In this document: positions 47,135 through 54,921 of the stretch, piece after piece | Layout: each line of letters opens with the position of its first letter | How positions within the stretch are numbered: position 1 is the first letter of the stretch | NCBI RefSeq assembly: GCF_014648475.1 | Contig: NZ_BMRE01000012.1 | Span: forward strand, 62,001-126,000 | Origin: Lentzea flava | Lineage (GTDB): Bacteria > Actinomycetota > Actinomycetes > Mycobacteriales > Pseudonocardiaceae | Length of the DNA stretch: 64,000 nucleotides | Direction: 5' to 3' | Position numbers and translations under genes: made by a program | The notes under the pieces: model-generated | What the model saw: the letters and a program-made list of their open reading frames with translations, nothing else | Told to the model about the DNA's origin: nothing | The model's database searches: none

Positions 47135-50100
47135 TCAGGAAACCAGGACCCCGCTGTTCTCGCCGAGGCCGTTGGCGCCGAGCACCTCGTGCCACCGCGC
47201 GACGACGACCTTTAGGTTCTCCTTGCCCGCCAGCGGACGCAGATCCACTGTGCCGTCACCACCCATGAGCTGGAGGAATCGCAACGATGGAAGGTCAGCG
47301 AGCGGATCGAGCGCGCATTGGACCTCTGTGTCCAGGTACAGGGTCTCCAGTTCGGGCAGGTTCTCGAGTGCGCCCAGATCCTGAAGGCCTGTGCCCTCCA
47401 CCCTCAGCCGGGAGAGGCTCTCGAACACCTCGATGCCCTTGAGCGAACGGAAGTTCGGCACATTGCTGAGCTCCAGTCCGATGATCGAACTCGCCGCGGT
47501 GCAGCGGCCGATCGAGGTGAGAGAGCAGTTCGAGATGCTGAGGTGCCTGAGGTCACCGGTGTTGAGCACGTGGTCGAGCCGGTCCAGGCCCAGTGGCTTG
47601 ACCAGGCTCACCGAGCGCAGGTTCGGCAACTTCTTCATGGCCTGAACCAGGTCATCGACCGCCACCGACTCCAGGTGGAGGTTGCGCAGACCGGTCATGT
47701 GGTCGAGGTTGGTGCCGATCTCGACGCCGCCCTTGCCTCGGCAGACCAATGCCTCGAGCTGAAGGCCGGACAGTGAGCGCAGTACTCGTACATCGCCGCT
47801 CTCGTCCACGATGGAGAGGACCTTCAACGTCTTGACCGCGTTGAGCTCGGACAGCACTGCAGCGCCAGGTGAGGGCAGGCTGAGAGTGGTGAGGTTCGGC
47901 AGTGTGGTGAGCGCGGTCAGTTCGCCCGGCTTGGGTGCGGTGCCGAGAAAGCAGGCGACTTTCTGCACCCCTTTCAGGTGGTGTACTGCGGGGACGAGTT
48001 GAAGCTGGTAGAGCTCGATGTACCCGTCCGGGAAGGTTGCGTGGGCCAGTACTTCTCGCGCGTACTCGTCCACGTTGAAGTACGACCAGACCGCGGTCAG
48101 GGCGCTGGCGACGTTTGGGCCGGAGTGGTTCGCGGCGAAGTGGCGCAGTACGGGATAGGCAGACCTTGTGCCCAACAATCCGGCGGTGTGGACTGTGAAG
48201 GTTGCCTCGATTCTGTCGAACGTCCTCGGTGTGAGCAGGAGCGGCAGGACGTCCTCGCCGATCAGGGCAAGGGCCCTGGCCTGGTCCATCGATCTGGGCG
48301 GCACCAGGTCCGCGACGCAGGCGAGCAGGTCCTGGCGCAGGCCGGGGTCGAGCCGCTTGGCGGTTTCCAGGCATCTGACGCACAACACCTTCAGCGCGAG
48401 TTGGTGCTGTTCGTCGGCCTCCTGTGCTTTGGTGCGGAGTTCACGCAGGAACCTGTCGCGTTCGTGCTTGCGCGCGTGGCCGACGGCGAGGGTGATCACC
48501 TCGCTGTAGGTGTCGAGGTGGGCGTGCGCGAGCAAGGCTTCCAGCGAGTCCGTGTCGACGAACTTCTTCGCCGCCAGGTACTCCTGGAACGTCCGGTGGA
48601 TGAAGTCGACCGACTCGGCGTCCCGTTCGCGCAGCAGTCCGCTGCGCAACAGCAGCGTGTCGTAGACGGTCTCGGGGTCGCCGTCGAGGTGGTTGGCTCG
48701 CAGCGAGCGGGCGACCTGGTCCAGGACGCGGTTGCGGGGCGCCGCCACGAAGTTGTTGACCGTGAGCCAGTGGGCGAGGTCTTCCAGGACGGCCTGTTTG
48801 TCCTCGGTGGTCAGGTCGGCCTGCGACGGGACGTTGCGTTCGTCGTCGCGCCGGGACAGCAGCATCTCCAGTGCCGTCCGGTAGATCTCCATGCGGTCGC
48901 GGGGGAGGCTCGACCGGCGATCCCTGTTCAACGCGCACAGCAGGGCGCACAGCAACGGATTGGTGGCCAGCGAGGTCAGCGCCCTGCTCGCGTCGATCGC
49001 GGCCAGCAGCCGGCGCTCGAACTCGGGCAGATCGCGGCGCTCGTCCGGGTCCTCGACCCGCAGCAGCACGGCCTTGTGCCAGTACCGCACGAAGGCGCGC
49101 ACGTTCTCCGGCGACATCGGCTGGAGGTGGGTGAGGTGCACACCGGGCAGTTCCAGCCAGTTGTCGTCGACGGACGGCGGCCGTGAGGTGATGACGCAGC
49201 GCAGTCGCGGGTAGACGCGCAGGAGGTCCTCGACCCAGGCGTGAGCACGGGCGCGGTGTTGTTCGCCGAGCTCGTCGACACCGTCCACGAGCAGCAGGCC
49301 CCGGCCGCTCGCGCACACCCGGTCGACCCAGCTCGCCGGCATCTGGTTGCGGATCGCCCAGCCGGCACCGTCCACCAGCTCGCCCACCCCCGGCAACGGC
49401 CGCTCCGCGTAGTTGCGCAGCTGCACCAGGAACGGGACGGTGTCGTTCCACGCGCTCATCTCGTGGTCGAACGACCGCTCGGCACCGCGGACGGCCAGCC
49501 AGCGCAGCAGCGTCGTCTTGCCGGAACCGGCTTCGCCCGAGATCAGCACCCGGCGGTGCTGGGCGAGGGCGGCGCAGACGTTGGCGCCGTGGGCGTCGGC
49601 CGTCATGCTGTGGCTGACCGCGGATCCCGCGGGGTGGTCGACGGCGGTGAGCGTCACGTAGGCGACGCTGAGGGAGTAGCGCCTGCTCGTGACGCCGAGC
49701 GAGGCGCCGAAGATCTGCATCTGGTCGAACTTGTCGGCCACCACCCGGCGGTAGTCGACCTCGAACCGCCGGTCGCCCTCTGACGCCTCGGCCGTGGCGG
49801 AGAGCTGCGGCATGCGGTCGAGCACGGTGCGCAGCTCCTTGATGATCTGGGTCTCGCGTTTCAGCACCTCCACCAGCGCCCGGTTGGTGAAGGCCGGCAG
49901 CGTCTTGACGACCTCGACCAGGTAGGACACGGCCTCCTTGAGCACGATGGCGTAGAGCGCCCGCGCGAGCTCGCCGAGATCGGCATCGGGAGCGGACTCG
50001 GCGAGCGGCCTGAGGAGCGCGCGCACGTCCACGACGTCGCTGCCGAAGAGCTTCTCGTCGTCGAGTTCGGCGCGTTCGAGCGTGACCGCCACCGCGACCA

Positions 50101-50365
50101 GCGCCGCCGCGCGCTCGTTGTCGTCGATGCCGTCGGCCTCGGCGTCGCTGAACCGCTGGACCCGGTCGGCGACGTCCTCCGCCAGCTGCTCGAACTGGCG
50201 GTTCAGCCTGCGCTGGGCGAGAACGGGAAGACCGCCCAGCGCGCTGAGCTGGACGAGGGACAGCTCGCGGTTCGCCTGGTCGGTCTTGCGCCGCAGCCAG
50301 CTGCGGCCGGCCTGCTGCGCGACAGAAGAGCCGATGCGCAGGAACAGCGTTTCCCAAGCAGGCAT
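47135..50365 (-). CDS. NACHT-LRR protein (bacterial NLR-like)
   Basis: This protein has about 1076 residues. Residues 1-240 form a helical N-terminal domain like those preceding NACHT in actinobacterial proteins. The NACHT NTPase has Walker A GEAGSGKTT at about 276-284, Walker B LLLVDGVDEL near 356-365 and the sensor-like CVITSRPP. The FIHRTFQEYLAAKKF motif closes the helical part near 610-630. From about 810 to the end, leucine-rich units (LNLT/LRSVSL/LRHLSISNC/LETLYLDTE) form an LRR-like sensor. The order matches eukaryotic NLR immune proteins and bNACHT antiphage proteins; a defence role is inference. The ATG at 50365 opens the helical domain; one at 50392 is possible. Confidence 0.87.
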   Translation of the reverse strand: MPAWETLFLRIGSSVAQQAGRSWLRRKTDQANRELSLVQLSALGGLPVLAQRRLNRQFEQLAEDVADRVQRFSDAEADGIDDNERAAALVAVAVTLERAELDDEKLFGSDVVDVRALLRPLAESAPDADLGELARALYAIVLKEAVSYLVEVVKTLPAFTNRALVEVLKRETQIIKELRTVLDRMPQLSATAEASEGDRRFEVDYRRVVADKFDQMQIFGASLGVTSRRYSLSVAYVTLTAVDHPAGSAVSHSMTADAHGANVCAALAQHRRVLISGEAGSGKTTLLRWLAVRGAERSFDHEMSAWNDTVPFLVQLRNYAERPLPGVGELVDGAGWAIRNQMPASWVDRVCASGRGLLLVDGVDELGEQHRARAHAWVEDLLRVYPRLRCVITSRPPSVDDNWLELPGVHLTHLQPMSPENVRAFVRYWHKAVLLRVEDPDERRDLPEFERRLLAAIDASRALTSLATNPLLCALLCALNRDRRSSLPRDRMEIYRTALEMLLSRRDDERNVPSQADLTTEDKQAVLEDLAHWLTVNNFVAAPRNRVLDQVARSLRANHLDGDPETVYDTLLLRSGLLRERDAESVDFIHRTFQEYLAAKKFVDTDSLEALLAHAHLDTYSEVITLAVGHARKHERDRFLRELRTKAQEADEQHQLALKVLCVRCLETAKRLDPGLRQDLLACVADLVPPRSMDQARALALIGEDVLPLLLTPRTFDRIEATFTVHTAGLLGTRSAYPVLRHFAANHSGPNVASALTAVWSYFNVDEYAREVLAHATFPDGYIELYQLQLVPAVHHLKGVQKVACFLGTAPKPGELTALTTLPNLTTLSLPSPGAAVLSELNAVKTLKVLSIVDESGDVRVLRSLSGLQLEALVCRGKGGVEIGTNLDHMTGLRNLHLESVAVDDLVQAMKKLPNLRSVSLVKPLGLDRLDHVLNTGDLRHLSISNCSLTSIGRCTAASSIIGLELSNVPNFRSLKGIEVFESLSRLRVEGTGLQDLGALENLPELETLYLDTEVQCALDPLADLPSLRFLQLMGGDGTVDLRPLAGKENLKVVVARWHEVLGANGLGENSGVLVS

Positions 50366-50455
50366 CCGTCGTCCCGTTCGTCGTCGGTTCATCCGAAGAT
50401 CGCGGACCGCCGATGCGTCGTTACGGCGGGTTGACGATCTGGGTACTCCACCGCG

Positions 50456-51319
50456 GTGGACGAGATCGTCGTGGTGGGACAGATAGCGCGGGACCTGGTC
50501 CTCGTCGTCGACGAGGTGCCGGGTCCCGGCGGTGCGGCACCGGTGCGCGAGCGCCGCGAGATGCTCGGCGGCAAGGGCGCGAACATCGCGGTCGGCCTGG
50601 CCCAGCTGGGCGCTGCGGTGCGGCTCGTGGGTGTGGTCGGGGACGACGACGTCGGCGAGCGGCTGATCGCGCGGGCCGCCGCGGACGGGATCGAGACCTC
50701 GTCCGTCGTGCGGCGGCAGGGCTGCGCGACCGGGTTGATCGTGAACGTGGTGGCCGACGGGTGGCGGTACCTCGAAGACCTGCCCGACGGGGTGCTGCTG
50801 CGGGAGTCCGACGTCGACGCGGACGTGGTCGCGCGTGCCGGGGCGGTCGTCGTGCAGCTGCAGCAGCCGCCCGAGGTCGCGGTGAAGGCGGCACGGGCGG
50901 CGACGGGCCGGGTCGTTCTCGACGGGTCCCCGGAACGGCTGCGAGACGAACTGCTGGCGTGCGCGGACGTCGTGCGGGCCGACCACCGGGAGGCCGAGCT
51001 GCTGGCCGGCCGGAAGATCACCGGCGCGGACGACGCGGTGCGCGCGGCGCGTGAGGTGATGGAGCGCGGCCCTGGGTTCGTGGCGTTCGCCGTGGACGGT
51101 GTGGGCAACGTGTTCGTCTGGGACTCCGGTGAGCTCGTGGTGCCGCTGGGGGACGTCGAGGTCGTCGACACGACCGGTGGTGGCGACGCGTTCGTGGCGG
51201 CGCTGACCTTCGCGCTCGGCCGCGGGGACGACCCGGCACGGGCCGCGCGGCTCGCCGTGCAGGCCTCCGGGGACACCGTCACCCGCCCCGGCGGACGGCC
51301 GGACCTCACCGGGTGCTGA
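50456..51319 (+). CDS. PfkB-family carbohydrate kinase (ribokinase-like)
   Basis: This is a 287-residue kinase. VVGQIARDLVLVVDEVPGPGG opens it, MLGGKGANIAVGLAQLGA (about 36-53) is the ribokinase-like sugar-binding stretch, and VVDTTGGGDAFVAAL near 239-253 contains the anion hole and catalytic Asp. It phosphorylates a sugar or nucleoside; which one is unknown. The GTG at 50456 is 63 bases from the divergent NACHT-LRR gene's outer start. Downstream genes are separate in function. Confidence 0.9.
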   Translation: MDEIVVVGQIARDLVLVVDEVPGPGGAAPVRERREMLGGKGANIAVGLAQLGAAVRLVGVVGDDDVGERLIARAAADGIETSSVVRRQGCATGLIVNVVADGWRYLEDLPDGVLLRESDVDADVVARAGAVVVQLQQPPEVAVKAARAATGRVVLDGSPERLRDELLACADVVRADHREAELLAGRKITGADDAVRAAREVMERGPGFVAFAVDGVGNVFVWDSGELVVPLGDVEVVDTTGGGDAFVAALTFALGRGDDPARAARLAVQASGDTVTRPGGRPDLTGC

Positions 51320-51363
51320 TCAGGCGCGTTATCGTTGTTGCGTCCGATGAGGGGAGGTCCGGG

Positions 51364-52098
51364 GTGCGAGTGCTCGCCGTCGTGCTGCTGGTGCTGTTCT
51401 CGGCCGCCCCCGCGCACGCCGCCACGGGCACGTACCTGCGCATCGGACACTTCTCGATGGACTCCGCGCGCGTGGACGTCACGCTCGACGGCGCGAAGCT
51501 CGGCACCCTCGACTACTCCCAGCTGTACGACTACCGCCGCGTCGAGCCGGGCGACCACGCCGTCGAGTTCCGCGCGGACCCCGGCTCGCCGGTGCTGAGG
51601 TCGGTGCTCGTGCACGCGGGCACGGGCAAGGCGTACACGGTCGTCGACATCGCCTCGGCGATGAAGGTGCTGGAGGACGACGTCAGCCTGCCGCCCAACG
51701 GCCAGGCGCGGCTGCGGGTCCTCAACGCCGGTGACGCCGAAATGGACCTCCTGCGCGGCAGCGTGTTCGTGCACCGCAACGTCCAGGCGAACTCCACGAC
51801 CGGCTACGCGGTGATGCTGCCCGGTTCGGACGCGCTGCAGGTCCTGCCGCGCGGCAAGGACTCCACGCGGCTGGAGGCGACGCTCGAGTCCGGCGCGGTC
51901 TACACGCTGCTGGTGAGCGCGCGCCGCATCGAGCTGCGCACCGACGCCAAGGGCGCCGAGGTCGTGCCCGGCGGTGGCCAGGAGACGGGCTTCGGCGGCA
52001 TGGCGGGCGGCTGGGACTGGGTGACCGCGCTGGTCATCGCGCTCATCGTGGGCATCGCGATGTTCTCGGTGCGCGGCAGGCTCTTCCGGTTCGGCTGA
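51364..52098 (+). CDS. DUF4397 secreted/surface protein with sortase-like C terminus
   Basis: This is a 244-residue protein with a signal peptide (VLAVVLLVLFSAAPAHA) and two DUF4397 beta domains (YLRIGHFSMDSARVDVTLDG and ARLRVLNAGDAEMDLL). The C terminus reads GQETG, a glycine-rich stretch, a membrane helix (WVTALVIALIVGIAMFSV) and a basic tail (RGRLFRFG), the layout of a cell-wall sorting signal with GQETG in place of LPxTG. The next gene is a class F sortase whose ATG overlaps this stop. A GGGGAGG ribosome site supports the GTG at 51364. Confidence 0.83.
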   Translation: MRVLAVVLLVLFSAAPAHAATGTYLRIGHFSMDSARVDVTLDGAKLGTLDYSQLYDYRRVEPGDHAVEFRADPGSPVLRSVLVHAGTGKAYTVVDIASAMKVLEDDVSLPPNGQARLRVLNAGDAEMDLLRGSVFVHRNVQANSTTGYAVMLPGSDALQVLPRGKDSTRLEATLESGAVYTLLVSARRIELRTDAKGAEVVPGGGQETGFGGMAGGWDWVTALVIALIVGIAMFSVRGRLFRFG

Positions 52099-52622
52099 TG
52101 AGCAAGGGCAAGCTCGTGATGGGCGCCGCCATCGTGGTCGCGTTGATCTACATCGTGAAGGATCCCGGCGCGGAGAAGGTCCCCGAGCCGGTGACGGTGA
52201 AGATCCCGTCGATCGGCGTCGAGACCTCGCTGGAAGCGCTGAAGGTGGACTCCTCAGGGGTGCTGGAGCCGCCGACGCGCGCGGACAGGGCCGGCTGGTA
52301 CGCCAAGGGGGTCGCGCCGGGCGACGCAGGGCCCGCCGTGATCGCGGGTCACGTCGACTCGAAGACCGGGCCGGGCGTGTTCTTCCGGCTGCCCGAGCTG
52401 CGGCCCGGCGCCGAGGTGCTGGTCGAGCGCAAGGACGGCAGCAAGCTCACGTTCGTCGTGAACCACACGTACTCGACGGAGAAGACCGCGTTCCCGACCG
52501 CCGTCGTGTACGGGCCGACGCCGTTGTCCGAGCTGCGCCTGGTGACGTGCGGCGGCGACTTCGACCGCGTGGCGGGCAGCTACCGCAACAACGTCATCGT
52601 CGAAGCGGTGCTGAAGGTCTGA
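52098..52622 (+). CDS. Class F sortase
   Basis: This is a 174-residue membrane-anchored transpeptidase with an N-terminal helix (LVMGAAIVVALIYIV). The catalytic His is in VIAGHVDS near 81-88, the Cys in LVTCGGDFD near 149-157, and the Arg in SYRNNVIVEA. Class F sortases are the actinobacterial type, often next to DUF4397 proteins. Its start overlaps the DUF4397 stop (TGATG), so that protein is the likely substrate. Confidence 0.9.
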   Translation: MSKGKLVMGAAIVVALIYIVKDPGAEKVPEPVTVKIPSIGVETSLEALKVDSSGVLEPPTRADRAGWYAKGVAPGDAGPAVIAGHVDSKTGPGVFFRLPELRPGAEVLVERKDGSKLTFVVNHTYSTEKTAFPTAVVYGPTPLSELRLVTCGGDFDRVAGSYRNNVIVEAVLKV

Positions 52623-52678
52623 CGGCCAGGAAGTGGCAACAACTGCGGGCTGCCGCGTCCCGTGCCAGCATCCGGCAC

Positions 52679-52864
52679 ATGAGCGATGAAGTGCACAGTC
52701 ACGAGCACAGCCACGGCGACGTCACCCACACGCATCCGCACGGGGCACACACGCACGAGCACGTCGAACACGAGCACACCCACACGCACGGCGGCGAGAC
52801 GCATTCGCACACCCACGTCCACGACGCCGGTCATCTGGAGGAACACGAACACTCGCACGGCTGA
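52679..52864 (+). CDS. Histidine-rich mini-protein
   Basis: This is a 61-residue protein in which 22 residues are His, mostly as HxH or HxHxH units, with Glu and Thr between. Such proteins bind nickel, zinc or cobalt and serve as metal stores or chaperones. No signal peptide. An inverted repeat GTGCC/GGCAC lies just before the ATG at 52679, which could be a metal-regulator site or chance. There is no metal transporter beside it. Confidence 0.72.
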   Translation: MSDEVHSHEHSHGDVTHTHPHGAHTHEHVEHEHTHTHGGETHSHTHVHDAGHLEEHEHSHG

Positions 52865-52905
52865 CCGGGGTTATCGTCACCTCCGCCGCAGTGGGGGAGG
52901 GCCGC

Positions 52906-53292
52906 GTGGTCGCCAGGATCGTGTTCGGACTCTTCGCGGCGGTGGCGTTGCTGTTCGGAGCGGCGCTCATCGCCCTGTACGTCGTGGACTGGCCGTTGCC
53001 CGCGGACGTCGAGGAGTGGGGTCTCATCCCCGGCCCGCTGGCGTTCGGCATCTGGTGCGGCGGCCTGTCGCACTCGAAGGACTTCACCCAGCAGCTCCGG
53101 CTGGGCGGGCTCTGCATGATTCTCCTGGTCATCGCCACCACGGGCGTCGGGCACGTGGTGGCGCTGCTGGCCGGCGAGGGCGCGAGAGACCACCTGATCG
53201 TCGGCGTCTACGGCGCCGTCCACGTGGTCGTCGCGGTGTCCGTCGTCTGGGCGGCGGCGAAAAATCGGTGGCCGGTGCCCGAAGCCGGGTGA
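52906..53292 (+). CDS. Small membrane protein, unknown family
   Basis: This is a 128-residue protein with four hydrophobic segments (about 2-22, 37-50, 64-84, 95-115). I do not recognise the family. The GTG at 52906 has GGGGGAGG seven bases upstream and is preferred to the GTG at 52891, which lies inside that ribosome site. Confidence 0.6.
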   Translation: MVARIVFGLFAAVALLFGAALIALYVVDWPLPADVEEWGLIPGPLAFGIWCGGLSHSKDFTQQLRLGGLCMILLVIATTGVGHVVALLAGEGARDHLIVGVYGAVHVVVAVSVVWAAAKNRWPVPEAG

Positions 53293-53302
53293 GGGGGATA
53301 CG

Positions 53303-53344
53303 CTGCTCCAGCTGCCGCCTTCCACGTTGACGCGGCAGGAGCAG
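53303..53344 (+). promoter_or_regulatory. Leader hairpin enclosing the ribosome site of the beta-helix gene
   Basis: CTGCTC (53303-53308) pairs with GAGCAG (53339-53344) and CTGCCGC (53312-53318) with GCGGCAG (53332-53338), leaving a CAG bulge. The 3' arm contains the AGGAG ribosome site at 53337-53341 of the next gene. It could hold back translation, or act as a terminator of the small membrane gene that ends ten bases before. Confidence 0.5.
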
Positions 53345-53349
53345 TGCGA

Positions 53350-54921
53350 GTGTCTCGAATGGCGAAAATCCTTGCCACGCTGGCCCTTCTGGGCGGCCTG
53401 ACCCCGGTGGCGCAGGCGGCACCGGCGTGCTGGCAGGAGTTCTGCGGCAAGTACCCACCCGCACCCCAACCGGGGCAGTGGTCGTCCGCCCACGTCTCCT
53501 ACGGCACGAACGGCAAGCTGAAGTACGCCTCCGACAAGGACGGCAACCGCGTGCCGGACTTCAGCTACGTCGGCTACCACTACGGCGAGAAGCCGCTGCC
53601 CACCGTGCCGGACGCGGTCACGATCAGCCCCGTCGCCGGTGACAACACGGCGCGCATCCAGCAGGCGATCGATCAGGTCGGCGCCCGCACCCCCGACGCG
53701 AACGGGCACCGCGGCGCGGTGAAGCTCGCCGCCGGGCGGTACGAGATCCGCGGGACCGTGCGGATCAGGCACAGCGGCGTGGTGCTGCGCGGATCCGGTG
53801 ACGCGACCACGCTGTTCGGCCGCGGTGACACCCCGCACCAGCGCACGGTCGTGGTGCTCGGCAGCGATGCGAAAACGCCCTGGACGACCGGCTCGGCCAC
53901 CGAGGTGACCACGCCGTTCGTGCAGGTCGGCTCGCTGAGCCTGGAGGTCGCGAACGCCGCGCAGTTCAAGGTGGGCCAGGAGGTCGTGGTCCGGCACCCG
54001 TCGTCGCAGAAGTGGATCGACGCGGTCGGCGGCGGCGGTGTGGTGCAGGACGCCAAGTGGACGCCGGGATCGATGGACCTGCACTGGGTGCGCCGGATCA
54101 GGGCGATCGACGGGCGCAGGCTCACGTTCGACGCGCCGGTCTACAACCACCTCGACCGGTCGCTGACGGTCTCCACGGTCGCGCCGGTGACCTCGCGCAC
54201 CCTCGTCAGCGAGTCCGGTGTGGAGAGTCTGCGGGTCGACATCGAGACCAAAGGCGGCGAGGACGAGAACCACGCGTGGAACGCGATCGGCGTGTTCGGT
54301 GCGGACAACAGCTGGGTGCGGGGCGTCAAGACCCGCTACTTCGGCTACGCGGGCGTGGTCACCGAACGGTCGGTGCGGATCACCGTGAAGGACGCGCAGG
54401 CAACGGATCCGGTCGCGATCCGCACCGGCGGCCGGATGTACAACTTCGCCGCCAACAGCAACTCAGACCTGATCCTGTTCACCGGCCTGCACGCGGCCAA
54501 GGCGCGGCACGCGTTCGTCAGCAACGGCGCCAACACCGCGGCAGGCGTGGTGTGGCATCGGGCCACTGTGGACGGTGGCGACGCCGAGGCGCACCGGCGG
54601 TGGAGCCAGGGACTGCTGTTCGACAACATCCGCGAGGTGGGCACCGGCGGCAACCAGGCCAAGCTGATCAACCGCGGTGACTACGGCACCTCGCACGGCT
54701 GGGGCGCCGCGCACTCGGTGGTCTGGGACTACAACAAGGAGATGGTCGTCCAGAAGCCGCCGACCGCGCAGAACTACGCCGTGTCCAACGAGGGCACCCG
54801 GCGCTCGCAGCCGTACTTCCCCGGGCCGTGGGGGAGCATCGAGATCAAGACCGGGCCGCTGGTGCCGGAGTCGTTGTACGAGGCGCAGGTCGTCGACCGG
54901 CTCAGTGGGACTCGCGGCTGA
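53350..54921 (+). CDS. Secreted right-handed beta-helix protein (glycosidase/lyase-like)
   Basis: This is a 523-residue exported protein. Signal peptide ILATLALLGGLTPVAQA ends near 22. NTARIQQAIDQVG near 98-110 and KLAAGRYEIRGTVRIRHSGVVLRGSG are typical of pectate-lyase-like beta-helix proteins, followed by solenoid strands (NSWVRGVKTRYFGYAGVVTER). No catalytic signature could be assigned. The GTG at 53350 lies eight bases behind AGGAG; GTG 53344 and ATG 53359 are alternatives. It overlaps the convergent dehydratase by 20 bases. Confidence 0.78.
   Translation: MSRMAKILATLALLGGLTPVAQAAPACWQEFCGKYPPAPQPGQWSSAHVSYGTNGKLKYASDKDGNRVPDFSYVGYHYGEKPLPTVPDAVTISPVAGDNTARIQQAIDQVGARTPDANGHRGAVKLAAGRYEIRGTVRIRHSGVVLRGSGDATTLFGRGDTPHQRTVVVLGSDAKTPWTTGSATEVTTPFVQVGSLSLEVANAAQFKVGQEVVVRHPSSQKWIDAVGGGGVVQDAKWTPGSMDLHWVRRIRAIDGRRLTFDAPVYNHLDRSLTVSTVAPVTSRTLVSESGVESLRVDIETKGGEDENHAWNAIGVFGADNSWVRGVKTRYFGYAGVVTERSVRITVKDAQATDPVAIRTGGRMYNFAANSNSDLILFTGLHAAKARHAFVSNGANTAAGVVWHRATVDGGDAEAHRRWSQGLLFDNIREVGTGGNQAKLINRGDYGTSHGWGAAHSVVWDYNKEMVVQKPPTAQNYAVSNEGTRRSQPYFPGPWGSIEIKTGPLVPESLYEAQVVDRLSGTRG

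Noticed and set aside
47135..50986. Extended start of the NACHT-LRR gene at 50986
   Set aside because: The extra 200 residues lie antisense to the PfkB kinase gene and show no domain; the start at 50365 or 50392 fits the helical domain.
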